DNA from: Vigna angularis
Taxonomy: Eukaryota > Streptophyta > Magnoliopsida > Fabales > Fabaceae
Assembly (NCBI RefSeq): GCF_016808095.1
Contig: NC_068975.1
Location: 36,106,001-36,170,000, forward strand
Length of the DNA stretch: 64,000 nucleotides
Direction: 5' to 3'
Shown here: positions 1-12,454 of the stretch, one piece after another
Numbering within the stretch: the stretch's first letter is position 1
Layout: the number at the start of each line of letters is the position of its first letter
The notes under the pieces: model-generated
The model's database searches: none
The model's input: the letters and a program-made list of their open reading frames with translations, nothing else
What the model was told of the DNA's origin: nothing
Program-made: the position numbers and the translations under genes

Positions 1-592
1 ATATATATATATATACCTATTGTAAGGGTGAAGTGATTGTTTCGTAAAGGCCCATAAAGAGTGGGCTTATGTTTGTTGCACCGAACTACGATCAAAAAGG
101 CCCTTTTGCTTCCTGCACCTCACAAAAATAGGAAAAGACTTAGACATATTTTTATCAATGGACCATATCACCGTTGTCACGGTTGCTACCTTTTCATAAT
201 CATCGCTGCCTTATAGAAAGAAGAAGTAAGAAAATGAGGAAAAAAAAAAACTAGTTCTGAAAAGCTTTTTCTATAACTCTTTTTTATGTATTACAGAAAG
301 TCTATTTCATTCTAAAAAACATCATATAAGTTCCAAAAAGTTTATTCAGCAAATTCTTTTATGCAAAACCTGTTCTAAAATTCCAGAAATTTTATTTCGA
401 GAGAAAATTTGTTTCAAAAGATTTATTTCCTAAATTCTGAAAAACTTGTTCCTGAAAAACATGTAATAAGAAAATCACTTACTTGAAAATTTGGCGGTAC
501 ACAAAGAAATTATGAGGGTATAGGAAGTAAAAGCTTCAAAAGAGAATGACTCTTGGGCCCAAATAAACAAACAACTAAGTGGATAAACTAAT
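1..592. other. AT-rich intergenic DNA
   Basis: The window opens inside an (AT)n microsatellite (about 1-15). The rest has no open frame of note and no recognised RNA gene. The last bases form the left target-site copy of the transposon that follows. Confidence 0.6.
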
Positions 593-601
593 CTAATTTA
601 A

Positions 602-1528
602 GGGTGTTGCTCCCTCTACCACCCCAAGTGCTCCTGCACCTCTCACTATTTTTTTTATTCCAAAAATACTCTACACCTCTCCATTATTATCTTTTATTTC
701 AAAAATACCCTACATCTCCCCACTATATTCAACAATCTTTTTATTTCTCTCTCCACATTAATGGAGCATTCACATGGTTCAGATTTAAACCTGTGATATA
801 TTGCAAAATTTTATTTACACTTTCCTTTAAATAAGTTTGATTCAATCTTATTTTCACTGTTCAATATATATATTTTTTCTTCAAATTACTTAATAAATGG
901 TAAAATTTTGTTCTAAATTTCTAGAAAAATGTTTATATATGTGTGTGTTTTTTTTACATTTAATATCTATAATTTTTAACATTATATTATGTTTTAACTT
1001 ACCGACATGTTTGACTCAAATAACTTGAATAAAGTATTTAATTTATTAGATAAATAATATAAAAATATTATTAAATACTTAAAATATAAAAGAAAAGTTA
1101 TTTGTTAAAGATTTGAAATTTATTTAGTTCTTTTGTCATTATAAAGTTAGTATATAATAATAATATATTATTTACTATTAATATTATTATGTTTATTATT
1201 TTGTATTTGCATCTAACTTTTAAGTTTATAAAATGAAAGTGATAGAAACACTAATATTGAAGTTTCCTCTGAATTTTATATTTTGCAATATATCACAAGC
1301 TTAAATCTAAGCCATATAAATGTTTCATTAATGCAGAGAGAGAAAGAGAAAGATTGTTGAGGATAGTGGGGAGGTGTAGGGTATTTTTGGAATAAAAGAA
1401 AATAGTGGGGAGGTGTAGAATATTTTTGGAACAAAAAAAAATAATGGGGAGATGTAAAATATTTTTGGAATAAAAGAAAATAGTGGGGAAGTGCAGAAGT
1501 ACTTAGGATGGTGGAGGGAGCAACACCC
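602..1528. mobile_element. Non-autonomous MULE-like element, copy 1
   Basis: A 927-bp element bounded by inverted ends GGGTGTTGCTCCCTC (602) and its complement (ending 1528). A perfect 9-bp direct repeat CTAATTTAA lies on both sides (593-601 and 1529-1537). The inverted similarity extends about 200 bp inward, with purine/pyrimidine-biased blocks of the type ATTCCAAAAATA repeated two to four times per arm. A 9-bp target duplication with long terminal inverted repeats is typical of Mutator-like elements. There is no transposase frame; the interior is AT-rich. Related ends occur at 45981-46960 and 63694 onward, so this is a family. Confidence 0.85.
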
Positions 1529-1537
1529 CTAATTTAA

Positions 1538-2280
1538 TTGTCTTAAATTTGAGATCCAATGAATTAAAAAAAAACTCAGGAAATACTTTATCACGTAATA
1601 TATTTTTTTCCTTTTAAGGTTCACAAATAAATTATTTACTAGCCCTACCATTTTAATATATCTATGTAAAAGCTACCTAATTCCATAATTGGAAGGATTA
1701 AAGTATCACTCTGGCCTAAATTCTCTCCAAACAAATCCTTGATCCGACCAACCCAGTTTTTCGTGGTTGCATAACATCGCAAATTCTATATATAATTCCT
1801 CTATATTTCATTATTTTCTTATTTAAAAAAATCTTATTTACCTTCTCCTTCTCTTTTTTTCCTCTTAAAAAAAGTATAAGAAAAATCTTATATTTTTAAT
1901 AAGTACATGGTAAGTCTCTTTGGCGCATAATCAGCTGATGCTGTCACTTACAATATTCTCTGGAATTATCCATTCTCTATTTACTGTCATGGGGAGAACA
2001 GAAAAACCAACGTCATCACTTCAAATTCGAATCTAGTTAACAAAACAAGTGATGATGCTGAAGTGATAGTAGGAGTATTGTAGGTAGGTTGACACAACAA
2101 TCATTCCTCGTATCTGCACAAAGCAAACAACTGACATATTCTCTTGTATAAAATCATATGTGAAAAATGTTACATAGAATATCATCTGTACATGATTTGC
2201 ATAACTTTACTCCTTTAACACTTGAAGAATACGTACACAGAGATGAACACAAAATTCAGGGTCAAATGTGAAAGTAAACA
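1538..2280. other. Intergenic DNA, probable 3' flank of the NPH3-type gene
   Basis: No coding signal. The stretch nearest 2280 is the likely 3' untranslated region of the minus-strand gene that follows. Confidence 0.5.
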
Positions 2281-3799
2281 TCATGAACAGAGTTTTGGCA
2301 GGTACATAGCATTGCTCATGATATGAGTCCCTGACCTCTTTAGCTGGGACCCGTTCTGCATTCCTTCTGAATCTCCTCTAAGCTCTTCCCCATCATAGCT
2401 TCTCTTTTCAACATCCTCTCTCACCTCTATGTTCTTGAAGCTTTTACGAAATACGGATTCAAAAAAGTTTTTCAAGTGATCATTTTCCTGGAGCAAGGTT
2501 TTCATTCTGCTTTGTTTAGTAACGTAAGCTCTGGGTTTTGCCTCTGAAGGAAACACCAAGTTTCGAGTAAGATTTCTCAGAAGTTCTGCTGACAGCTTCT
2601 CGTGGTTCAGTGTACAACAGATACTTATCTTTTCTTTGTCACTCAATCCTGCATGGACCTATCAATCTATATCAATGACTGAAAGAAAACTTCATATAAC
2701 ACTACACATTGATAAAAAAATAAAAGTAGTTGCAGCAATAATCAATTAGAAGCCGCAAGCTTTCTAAAGTGAAAAGTTGCATTCAAGTATCACAGTCTTG
2801 CAATCATAGAACAATGCAAAGTGGTAGTTTACCTTGAGATACATGTCCATGGCTAGGTATAATTGATCATGAGATTCCCTTGCAGTATCTGGGAGCATGG
2901 TAATCAATGCTTCAAACTCAAAAGGTTTGAGATGGGGATCTGGAGCAACTTCCACAAGGAACAAATCCATCATTTTCGCAACTCTCTTCAGTCTATTTGA
3001 ATCTACCTCAGAACTGTGTCCAAAGAAAAATTTGTGTACGAGTCTAAGGACAAAACCAACATCATATGCTTGACCCCTCCCACGTGGAGATGGAAGAAGT
3101 AGATAATCAATTGTTGTTTGATCCAGAAGAGGACCTATAAGACTTTCTATCTTGTCTATGAAACTTGTGCTCATTTTCAAACCTACAGCCATTCGATTTA
3201 GATTGAACAAATCCTTGCAAGAAATTGATCTCAAATCTAGCAGCAAAAGAAGATCGATAACAACCTCGGTAGTCTCAGTCTTCTCATCCTGTAGAGCACC
3301 AAGACAAGTTGAGTTGTGATAGTAGAACAGGAATCTAGAGACCACACCATGATCAAAATCATAAGATAGCATTGTCCTTGTGACCTTGTCCAACAAATCA
3401 ATCTTCAAGAACAGAAGATGTTCAAACCACCATGTGGCCCCAGAGCAGTTATTTCTGAGGCTGTTATTGCTGCTTGTATCACAAGAAAACTGGAAGCTGG
3501 ATCTGTTGGAGGAACATGTATTTGGACTGGTAATGCCAGGTGATGCCAGTCTCTCTATCAAGTGATCCATAATTCTGTCCAGAATGGCCAAATAACCTTT
3601 AAAAGAAAATAAGTCTTGACACTGTTTCAATGCTTCAACGAGCTCAGACCAAGTCCAGAAACGAATTCCTTCGAGAAACTTTTCAATGTGGGGCTTCAAG
3701 TTGGGTGTTTCAGGACCATCATCACATTCCATCTCCATGAAATGAGCAGCAGAACACAGCAGGGACATGGTTGATGGAGATGGAGTTACCTCCATACTG
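2281..3799 (-). CDS. NPH3-domain protein (At3g22104-like), BTB exon not found
   Basis: Two exons are visible: about 3799-2833 and 2658-2281. The join is phase 0, with donor AAG|GTAAAC and acceptor GATAG|GTCCAT, giving the family-typical YLK-VHAGLSDKEKI junction. The 5' end of the first visible exon is an acceptor (CTATAG|CAG or TATAGCAG|T, exon start 3799 or 3796). Recognisable NPH3 stretches are SLLCSAAHFMEM, FWTWSELVEALKQCQ and ALITMLPDTARESHDQLYLA. Members normally begin with a BTB/POZ domain of about 70 residues on an upstream exon and act as CUL3 adaptors in phototropic or auxin signalling. I found no such exon between 3800 and 7800 on the minus strand. The gene may be 5'-truncated, have a distant or very diverged first exon, or encode an NPH3-only protein. 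The C-terminal part (QENDHLKNFFESVF) is coiled-coil-like. Confidence 0.75.
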
Positions 3800-3813
3800 C
3801 TATAGTGTAGCAA

Positions 3814-5549
3814 AGTCGTGCTATGAGCTAAAAAGCATGTGTACCCATGGAAAGTCGCAAAATATAACTTTCACTCCCACATTTATGACCAAGAGTAACC
3901 AAAAAAGTTGCTAAATTCACGGGAGAAAGGTGAAAGAATATTCTGCAAAGCAGAAGCAGAAGTATTGAAAACTATTTCATTTCTTTACCAAAGAAAGTAA
4001 AACAGTGTGCAGTGTATGAAAGTCACAAAATAAGGCATACAATTTTCAGGAAAATAAACAAAATAACATTTTTTCAGAGAACATGTTTATGTTCTGCTAT
4101 ATTTGATAGTATAAGGAAAAAAAGATACCTTGTAATTTTAACAAAGAAACTCTTAGGAGGAGGACTTTGGTCCACTTCAATTCTCGTCTACCGATTTTTA
4201 AAATAAGTTTTATACTCAGTTATATACTAAACTGAGTGGTCCAATTGTGTTCCGGACAGAACCAATGTTTACACAAATCTCGATAAAATAAGTTTTAATT
4301 TGATACTATATTAAGAAATAGACTTAAATGTAAGCTTTAATCACTTGTACATTTTAAATTGTTATTATTTCGCATGGATGGATGGATTCCATAGGAACAA
4401 TCATACTTTAAAATCTATTTTTAAAATACTTAACTAACACTGATAATTTTTCTTTATTTTTCACTTCGTGTGACATTCTGTCTCGTAACAGGGAAGAGCA
4501 AAATACCCACAAAATAATACATGTGATGATGATAAAAGAAAAACTGCAGAAGATATTTTAAGAAAAAATATGATGGGGGTGATGTTTGTAAGAAGGGAAA
4601 GACATAGGTGATGATGCAGTTCGTGCAGAGCATGATGACAGGAAGGGTGAAGCAAGCAGGTCCACATGCCTGCCACACTTTAAGCTGCAATTAAATGTTA
4701 AGTGTCTATTTCTCATGCTGTTGGGAGTAAAGACCATGCGCATGCTAGTTAGTCACCAACCATTTCACTCAAAAATATAGAATAAAATAAAGAGTTTCAC
4801 CTTGCTGATTATGAAAGCTTTATCTCCATTATGGTATTCACTTCAAGATCCAAGATCACACTCCATTGTTCCAGCATTAATGAGTATGCATGCCAAAGAT
4901 GCATCTAAGGATTAGGAAGTTTGGGTGGCGTGTCTGTAAATGACAAAACACCAATCATAATAGGGAAGCTCGTGGAACAAAAAGAATCATTAGTAACAAA
5001 AAAACCAGCGACGGATTATGTGAACAGAAAAGGTTAAAAGGTTGTTTTTTCTGATCATAGTCAACAAAGGAAGCGAGCATGTTGGTGTTTTCTGCAAAAG
5101 TAAATAAAGGAAAATATTGGTAACATTAGGCAGAGAAGTTGATAACACTGGGCGAAAATAATAGAAGTCAACACAAAAGATAGGTAAAGGTTTGATTAAT
5201 TAATTTATTAAAACTAAAAAAATAGTGCAAACAGCGTAATAATTAAAATAATAGTATAATAGCAAAGGAGAGATTTTATTAAAAGAAAAGAGGTTTCACA
5301 AGTTGTGTTTGTCCACCGAATTAAAAATGGAGACATGTTTGGAAGCAATTCTAGAAACACATGACACAGAGACAAAGAACATATAATGGTAATTAAAGTG
5401 AGCCAGAATTCAAAGTGAACAATGTATGGTTAACGTGGCACTTTCCTTTTTCCGTTACTCATGCCACCAATTTTTGGGGTTGTAACTTCCTTTGACCAAC
5501 TAATTCACAAATCTATTGACCTGGTTCACTGTTTTTAAATTTCATCATA

Positions 5550-5630
<81 letters not shown>

Positions 5631-7867
5631 CTAACTTGTGCCTTAAATTACTTAATTTCGTTGTCTATCCCATCTGGGGTATCATCATTTTCAACACCTA
5701 GTACTAGGACGTGAATACCAACTCACGCCATTGATAGGGATTACTTGCTATTAATTTTTTTTATTCTCAATCAATCCATGCATGATTTGTCGTACCATAA
5801 CAAATACAAGGAGTAGTACTCTGCATCTTGCTTAAAAATATGAATCGAAACACGAATTTATTCTATTTTATGACATGTTATACGTCATCTTCAATATATA
5901 TATTGATCATTTCAAATTCTCAAATGGATCTTATATTATACACATCACTCGTTTTTACTAATTAATATGAACTACGAAGAAAGCAACGAACTCCATCAGC
6001 ATACGGGTAATCATGTGTATGCCTCATGTTTCTAGGATCAGAATAATATACCAAAACATAGATTTCAGAAATACCATGTGATGCCTTCGACAACGTCAAT
6101 GGGCTTCCTTTATTAGAAAATTACTTAAGTTCTTCATATTTTAGATAAAGCTTAGAGTAAAAATGATAAACCTTTTTAAAAATTTGAATGTTGAAAATAA
6201 AATAGAAAGAAAAAAGTTGTTTTGAATACAACAAGAATTATGTTTGAGTGGGAGAATTGAATCTTAGAAAAGAGATGATAGTTAATATCCTTTATAATAC
6301 TTCCCTGATAGAGTTCGAGTGGTGACCAAAAATCAAGAACCGCTCTACATAATATATATAAATTTGTAATGTTTTTTTCTTTTATTTATCTATTTTATTC
6401 TCAAGCTTCTTTTTTTCTCTTTGTATTTTCTTTTTTGTGGTCTAAAGCAAAAAGGTTTATACAGATAATTCAGTGTAATTTCTTTTGTTGGAACATAAGA
6501 GCGTGGGCACGTAGTGATGATGATGGGAGTGTTGTGATGTGTTTAATTTGATTAATAGGTGGCTAAATTATTCTCACTCATTTCCACAACAACATCACCT
6601 CGTATTTAATGATCCATCCATCACTTTCCTGTTAATCACACCACCCACCGCTCTTGTCGGCCTACACTCGCTACTAACTACAACCCCTACTTTTTACTTA
6701 TTCTTTTTATATTTTTTATTTTTTACCATAAATAGATTTCAATTGCACACTAAAGAAAAATCATTATTTGGACAAACACATGGAACCATGTTTCCATCAC
6801 GATATCATAACAGTCTGTAATGTGTTACTTTGATAGTGTTTACCTAAGGATGCACCTCACCAGTGTGGTTCTTAACTTCCCCTCTAGTTTTATATTCAGT
6901 GGTGATTCATTCCCAGCATATAAAATAACATTTTATCAAATTTAATATTTTATTGAAAATGTAATTATATAATATATGTATTTAATGAATAGTGATGTCG
7001 AGATATATTTTTCTTTTATATTTTCTTTCAGCCTCAAGATTCAAAACCTCGTATAAACTGTTGCAAATTTTTATTTTAGCTCTGATGCCACTCTTTGGAT
7101 ATAGTAATGTATTGTGAATAATTTTCAGATAGAATAATTATGTATCGATAACTGAAATTTCAATATTTCCCCTTTATTTTAAGAAAATAAAAAAGACTTG
7201 ATAAGTAAATTTTAATTTGTTTGAGACTTCAATTCAATTAGAATAACATTTTCTTAGGTAACAAAACCTGCTTTAATAAATCTAAAAATTTGTAATTTGT
7301 ATCTTTTAGCTTGCATACTTCAGAAACCCTTGTTAGAAAAATTAAATTTTTGTTTCGGCAAATTTACCCAAACAAAACTAATTAATTATTAAAACATTTT
7401 CAGCAGTTGTTCAAACCCACACATTTTTTTTATAATGTTAATAATAATATTCTGAACCTTTACTCTTTTTTTGGCAATGGCTCTATGTAAGTTAAAACAA
7501 ATGCAGTTTCGGCGGTAATGATAAACAAATACGATTTACAAAATTTAATATAAATTCAGTAATATAACAAATATGAGGCTTCCAGCCAGCCATAATTCAT
7601 GCATATGCAGTCTCAAACTTCATTTACCAACCACGATGCCCTAAAATTTATGTCAATAAAGCAAATACTAAAATCAACATATAATATATCTAAGAAATTG
7701 CTTTCTACATGTATTCTACATTTTGACTCACAAATACCAAGATAAATAGTATGTATACATATCACAGTCACAATACTTCAGCCGGAGACCGTAATCGGAT
7801 TTCATGTCACCTATACTCGGGAAAAAGTCAAGAAAAAAATATTCCATTATAATTATATTTTGAAATA
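3814..7867. other. Long AT-rich intergenic region
   Basis: Apart from the (TAA)n tract at 5545-5629 I see no gene. Short open frames here lack family similarity and good context. The expected BTB exon of the upstream gene was looked for here without success. Confidence 0.5.
5545..5629. repeat. (TAA)n microsatellite
   Basis: About 28 nearly perfect trinucleotide copies in intergenic DNA. Confidence 0.95.
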
Positions 7868-8152
7868 TCAAAGAATTTTCAGTTTACCCTTGGCCACAGA
7901 ATCCTTAACAAGTTCCATATGGCAAGAAGCTTTCTGAGCTCCAGTCAACCCAGAACAGGTGCCGCTGGCCCCCAAAGTGACAGCAAAGTAAAGATAAACA
8001 GTACAGAGAAGAGTTAGCAGAACAAGAGCAGATAAGAGGAAGCGATGCCTCTGCACAAGTGTGGACCAACTACCCAGTTCATCCTTTGTAAACTGTCTCC
8101 TGAAAGAGGGAGACTTCAGTCGAGGAGAAGATAGTATGGAGTCAAGAACCAT
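7868..8152 (-). CDS. Small single-pass membrane protein, function unknown
   Basis: A 94-residue protein starting MVLDSILSSP. I chose this ATG (GCCATGG context) because the longer frame to 8197 crosses a likely splice acceptor (GACGTGCAG|CTTC, about 8190). The N-terminal half is basic and serine-rich (residues 8-20). Residues 38-60 form one membrane helix. A short tail follows with two cysteines (66 and 77) and a basic end (AKGKLKIL). The motif DELGSWSTLVQRHRFLL looks like conserved plant protein sequence, but I cannot name the family. A non-coding first exon is likely near 9465-9377, ending in a GTATGT donor, giving a 5' UTR intron of about 1.2 kb. A TATA box lies at 9492-9499. Confidence 0.65.
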   Translation of the reverse strand: MVLDSILSSPRLKSPSFRRQFTKDELGSWSTLVQRHRFLLSALVLLTLLCTVYLYFAVTLGASGTCSGLTGAQKASCHMELVKDSVAKGKLKIL

Positions 8153-9465
8153 GGCTTCAATATCAACCTTTTCCAAACCCCTGAAGCTGCACGTCATGCA
8201 AAAATACCAGTAAAATTTTTACTCTTATGTAAGTGCCATGTAATATAAGGATTAAAAAATGACATTAGTAAAGCAATCCAAATCCCATCCTTCCTAGTGT
8301 GTTTTTTGATCCCATCCTTCCCAGTGTGTTTTTTGGTTTCCCTGTTCTACACAAACACGTAGACATACTAACTATTTTTTGGCTTCTAGAAAATATTCGA
8401 TGGGTTTTTAATGTGAACAGTTACAACGAGACTGGAAGAGAACTTCATGAAATCATCGTCAAATATCAGTTCAGAATCTACTAGGAAAGCCTTCGTAAAT
8501 TTGTCTTTGGCCTTCCCTCAAACAAAATTTAGACACTCGCCTAATAATCCTTAAAAAAGGAACAAGTGCCATAACACAGTGCCCTCACCAAATCAAGCCA
8601 CGAGTGCAAATTCAAAGATGCCAAAGGCAAAGCTACCTAGGTTTTAAATAACAGTCCGCAAGTATGGCTCTGGCTACAGCATCTAAGGTTCTTGTACTAT
8701 CTGCAAGAGCATCGCAAATTTTGGCCATCGCCAATTTTCAACAATATCCAAGATCGCAACAAACAATGGCTATACTCGCGATTTAAAACCCTCAACACTA
8801 GATAACCTCACAAACAAAGGCAAACTCATGATTTCACTCGGACTACAGATGAAACGGAAAGAGAATAGCAACCCTCGACAAAAACAGCAAAACTCCCAGA
8901 GACAAAAAAGCAAGACGAGCCCCTTTCCTCCTATTTCACGATGCAAGTCTACTTTACAACTAAAAGAAACGTAGATCTTTCTTCTTTCCCAATTCTGACA
9001 GCACTAAACTAATACAAAAATATCTGTAAGGGTGACATCTACTCGGCAGCAAAGAAATCAGAGTATAATTGTCAATTTCAAGAAGGCATCATTGATAGGG
9101 TTGCATGATAGTTAAGTGAGTCCCAAATAGATCCAATCGTAAGAAAACCGAAGCAGATTCAAAAGAAAGAGTGACATGAGGGAGGTGGTGAATCTGAAAG
9201 GGTTAAGTTTCAATCAACAAGAGTAGCAATCAACAGACAGATTAGTCGAATCGCGAAGTAACAAGAATTAATGATAGTACGCAATCTGAGGAATAAATTG
9301 ATATAGCGAAAGATGAAAGAAAGCTCAGATCTAACGATATTGTAAAAGAAAAAGACAGAACAATAGACATACATACCCTTCCCCTTCACCTTAGAAGAGG
9401 TGCCTTCGATTTGAGAGAAGAGAGGAGATCAGATAAGACACTTGCCGCACAATTTGCAAAATAAT
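8153..9465 (-). other. 5' UTR exon and long leader intron of the small membrane protein gene
   Basis: The stretch from about 8190 to 9376 is read as intron. It has no coding frame of interest. An imperfect tandem duplication of about 28 bp (CCCATCCTTCC..AGTGTGTTTTTTG) lies at 8283-8336. The purine-rich minus-strand segment at 9377-9465 is the likely first exon. Confidence 0.5.
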
Positions 9466-9491
9466 GTGTCAATCGCACGCCATTTCCTCTT

Positions 9492-9499
9492 CTTATATA
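9492..9499 (-). promoter_or_regulatory. TATA box of the small membrane protein gene
   Basis: TATATAAG on the minus strand, about 30 bases upstream of the inferred first exon. Confidence 0.5.
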
Positions 9500-10988
9500 T
9501 ACAACAACTCCATAACAATACGCGTATACAACTCACACTCTTCTTATCCTACTAATCTCTATTTTCTTTTTCTAATTATTTTCTATTTTGTCCTTTTGAT
9601 TATCAAAAAGTCACACAAACCATGGCTTTTTTATTTTTTGTTTGCTAGGTTGAAACTAGGTCCAGTTGCCGATTTTTTTGTTGAAAGACATTGATACATG
9701 TATTAACTTGGGAACGCTTTTTAGGGCACCGTCCTTTACAACGTAACTACTCTCGAGTCATGGTCAACAAAACAAAGATACCGGGAGCTCCATCTCATTA
9801 ATTGAATCGATGGGCTTCAATACCTAACACGCAATGGAATATCCATCGCTTTGAGCCCACTCACTCACCCCTCCCGAGCCCATTTTCATCCGTATACTGC
9901 CTCCCATTCAACTCTCACTGTGGGCCTTTCAATTCTATAATGGACCCAAAAAACCTACACACCATTTTTCGTAACAGATAACACCGACCACCTCGTATGT
10001 GAAGGGACCCCTTGGTACAGAATTTGGCACCCGTGCTTTCTGGGGGATGGTTTCATGAAAAATATGAGAGGTGAAAAAGAGAAAATTCAAGTAAATTGTT
10101 TAAATTGGGTGATAATTAAGAGAGAAATAAAATATTTAAATTTATTATTTGTTTACTATTGTTGTTATAAAATATAATTATTTTAAAATATTTTCAATAT
10201 AATTGATTATAGTGCAAATATATTGAAAGTGTGTTTTTTTTCTGTAAAACCTTTTAATTGATCATGTTCTTTGAAATAAATGTTTTATTAAAAAATTGTA
10301 TATGTTTAACGATGTTCCTTATTTTCGAGTAAATCCTTTTAAAATGTTAACACCATAACAGAATATCCTGCAAATGTAATTATCACTTTTGACACGCATT
10401 TTTTTTCACAATCATTAATCAAAAGTAAAAGTGAATGCAAAAATATTATTTGACACCAATAACCATTATTAAATAACCCACTGAAAAATAGAATAGTGAT
10501 AACAAAAATGAATTTTTATATTTATAAAAAAAACAATAACAAAAGTAATGTCAATTAGGTGTAGATTACACGTTTTCCAATAAAAAAATCTCAATATTAA
10601 CTGATAAAAAAATATTTTGTTAATACCTGTTATTTTTTTAATAAAGTAATCTCATATTATATAATTATATATATGTAATTATAATAATAAATAAAGTCAT
10701 GCGAACTAAGTTATACGAGTTTTTTTTTTAATTAATTTATCTGTAAAAATAATATTTTATATTATAATAGTATGATCATACGATTAAGGAATTAAATGAT
10801 ATTAATTACGTTTAAATACTATTAGTATTTTTTCTATATTTATGTTGATTTATTATATACAAAAGGAGGAAATAAATATGAAAGGTATAAATAAAATATG
10901 TGTGAAGAATGACTACCCTGACCCTGACAGAGGTTGTTTTATATCTCAGAAGAATGACTAGTGAAACAGGTAAAACTTCTTGTTATTG
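9500..10988. other. Intergenic DNA
   Basis: Upstream region of one minus-strand gene and 3' flank of the next. The first 500 bases are less AT-rich and may hold promoter elements; the rest is AT-rich without coding signal. Confidence 0.5.
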
Positions 10989-12454
10989 TTAAAAGCTACC
11001 TATCCTTAAGCTTGGGCCGACCCTTCTAAACTTGGCTGTTTGCTGTTTGTAGATTACTACAAAGCAAGGAAGAAGGGCTCTGGGATTTAACACATACAGT
11101 TCCTCAACATCTGAATGCCCATTTATCTTTTCTGCCAATGAATCACCCCTTTCTTCAATTCCTTCAAGAGGGCTACAAATTCTCCCAGCTATTACTCTGC
11201 ACACTATGATGGACTTTCTCGAAAATGGTCTCTCATGGGATGTCATTATGGAAATGGATTCAAAGGCTTTCCCACTCGTGGAAGTTGTGTAAACCCCCAA
11301 TGCACCTTTGAATTCCTTGTTGGTCGAAAACCCATGTCTCAGAATTTGACATATACCACAATAGTCTAAAGTGCACAGCCTATAACAGCTGTTTATGCCC
11401 AGAGAGCATGCAATTGTTGTGCCGTGGAACCTTAAAAGTTCGTTTCCATCAGCCACACAACGAGGGTGTTTTTTCTTTTGTCTGTCAGCCTTTTCCTTCA
11501 CCTTTTCTCTATACTCTTCAAAGCAAGCAAAGGTTTTTGGTATATTCACAACCTTTAAGATGCAGTCAATCTCACCCAACATGCTTTCAGAGTAAACCGA
11601 GCTTGTTCCACATATTGTTTCTATGATCTGTCTCGAGGAATCTTCCTCAAGTTCAATCACTGCAAAAACAAAGTATATTTGTATACAAACATTTCCTCTC
11701 CATAAATAATAAATACAGAAGTTCTTTCTTTCGTTATTTCCTTGAAACCATAGATTAATGACGTTTAGTTTGCTCGAATCGTTTGTTAAATATATTGAGT
11801 TAAGGCTTTTTCTTTTCCGTGGGAAAGAAAGAACTTTATGGCAACTAACTGAACCATAACATGAATAAAACAAAAACACAAGACTGTGAAAGAAGAAGCC
11901 CCATAAACTCTTGATCCTTCAATTCAATTAGGAAATATTAGTCTGTTGTTACCTGAATGATCGGAGATATTGTGTGCTTCTACAGCAACAGGGTTTTTTA
12001 ATTTCTCGCCACATTTATCACATGTCAATGATGAAAAGACATCAGAATCCATCCGAACCAAAGTCCTTGTATTGGAGAACACATTTGCTTCATTCTGATC
12101 TAGAGGATATGCTATCCTCGAATATGTATCTGACCTTCGTGTTCTGCGAGAAGTTTTATTGCTGCTATTGCTTTGAGGACAAGGAAAACGTCGACTAGTT
12201 TCATGGTTTGAGCTATCAAGAGTGATTTCGTCGATTATAGGACCAGTGATCTCAATGTCTCCTTTAAAACTCAGGGGATTTTTAGAGTGCCTGTTGCTTC
12301 CATGGATGAAATCTTTGGTATTTGAATTCTCAAGATTGCCCAACTTTGTTCTCTGATTACCTTTTTGCTGCCTAATAGTGTTTGGATCATGAACATGATT
12401 TGGGTGTGGCTTGCACTGAAGGGTCTTCTTGAGAGAAAGCCAAGCCTCAAACAT
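10989..12454 (-). CDS. C2H2 zinc-finger protein with PARP-like C-terminal domain
   Basis: Two exons, 12454-11953 and 11659-10989, joined in phase 1 (donor TCAG|GTAACA, acceptor TTTTTGCAG|TGATTG), giving 390 residues. The N-terminal part has the family motif MFEAWLSLKKTLQCK. One C2H2 finger follows, CDKCGEKL...HNISDH (C-x2-C-x12-H-x4-H). The second exon carries a domain resembling the poly(ADP-ribose) polymerase catalytic fold (RFHGTTIACSLG, CGICQILRHGFS, GVYTTSTSGKAFESI, IIVCRVIAGRI), as in Arabidopsis At2g29660 and At4g27240 relatives. Whether it has enzyme activity is unknown. A possible extra N-terminal segment (MVIGTWKYSTHFFSQ at 12549) sits in another frame, so the true start may lie upstream with a 1-base frameshift near 12475-12485. 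Confidence 0.85.
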
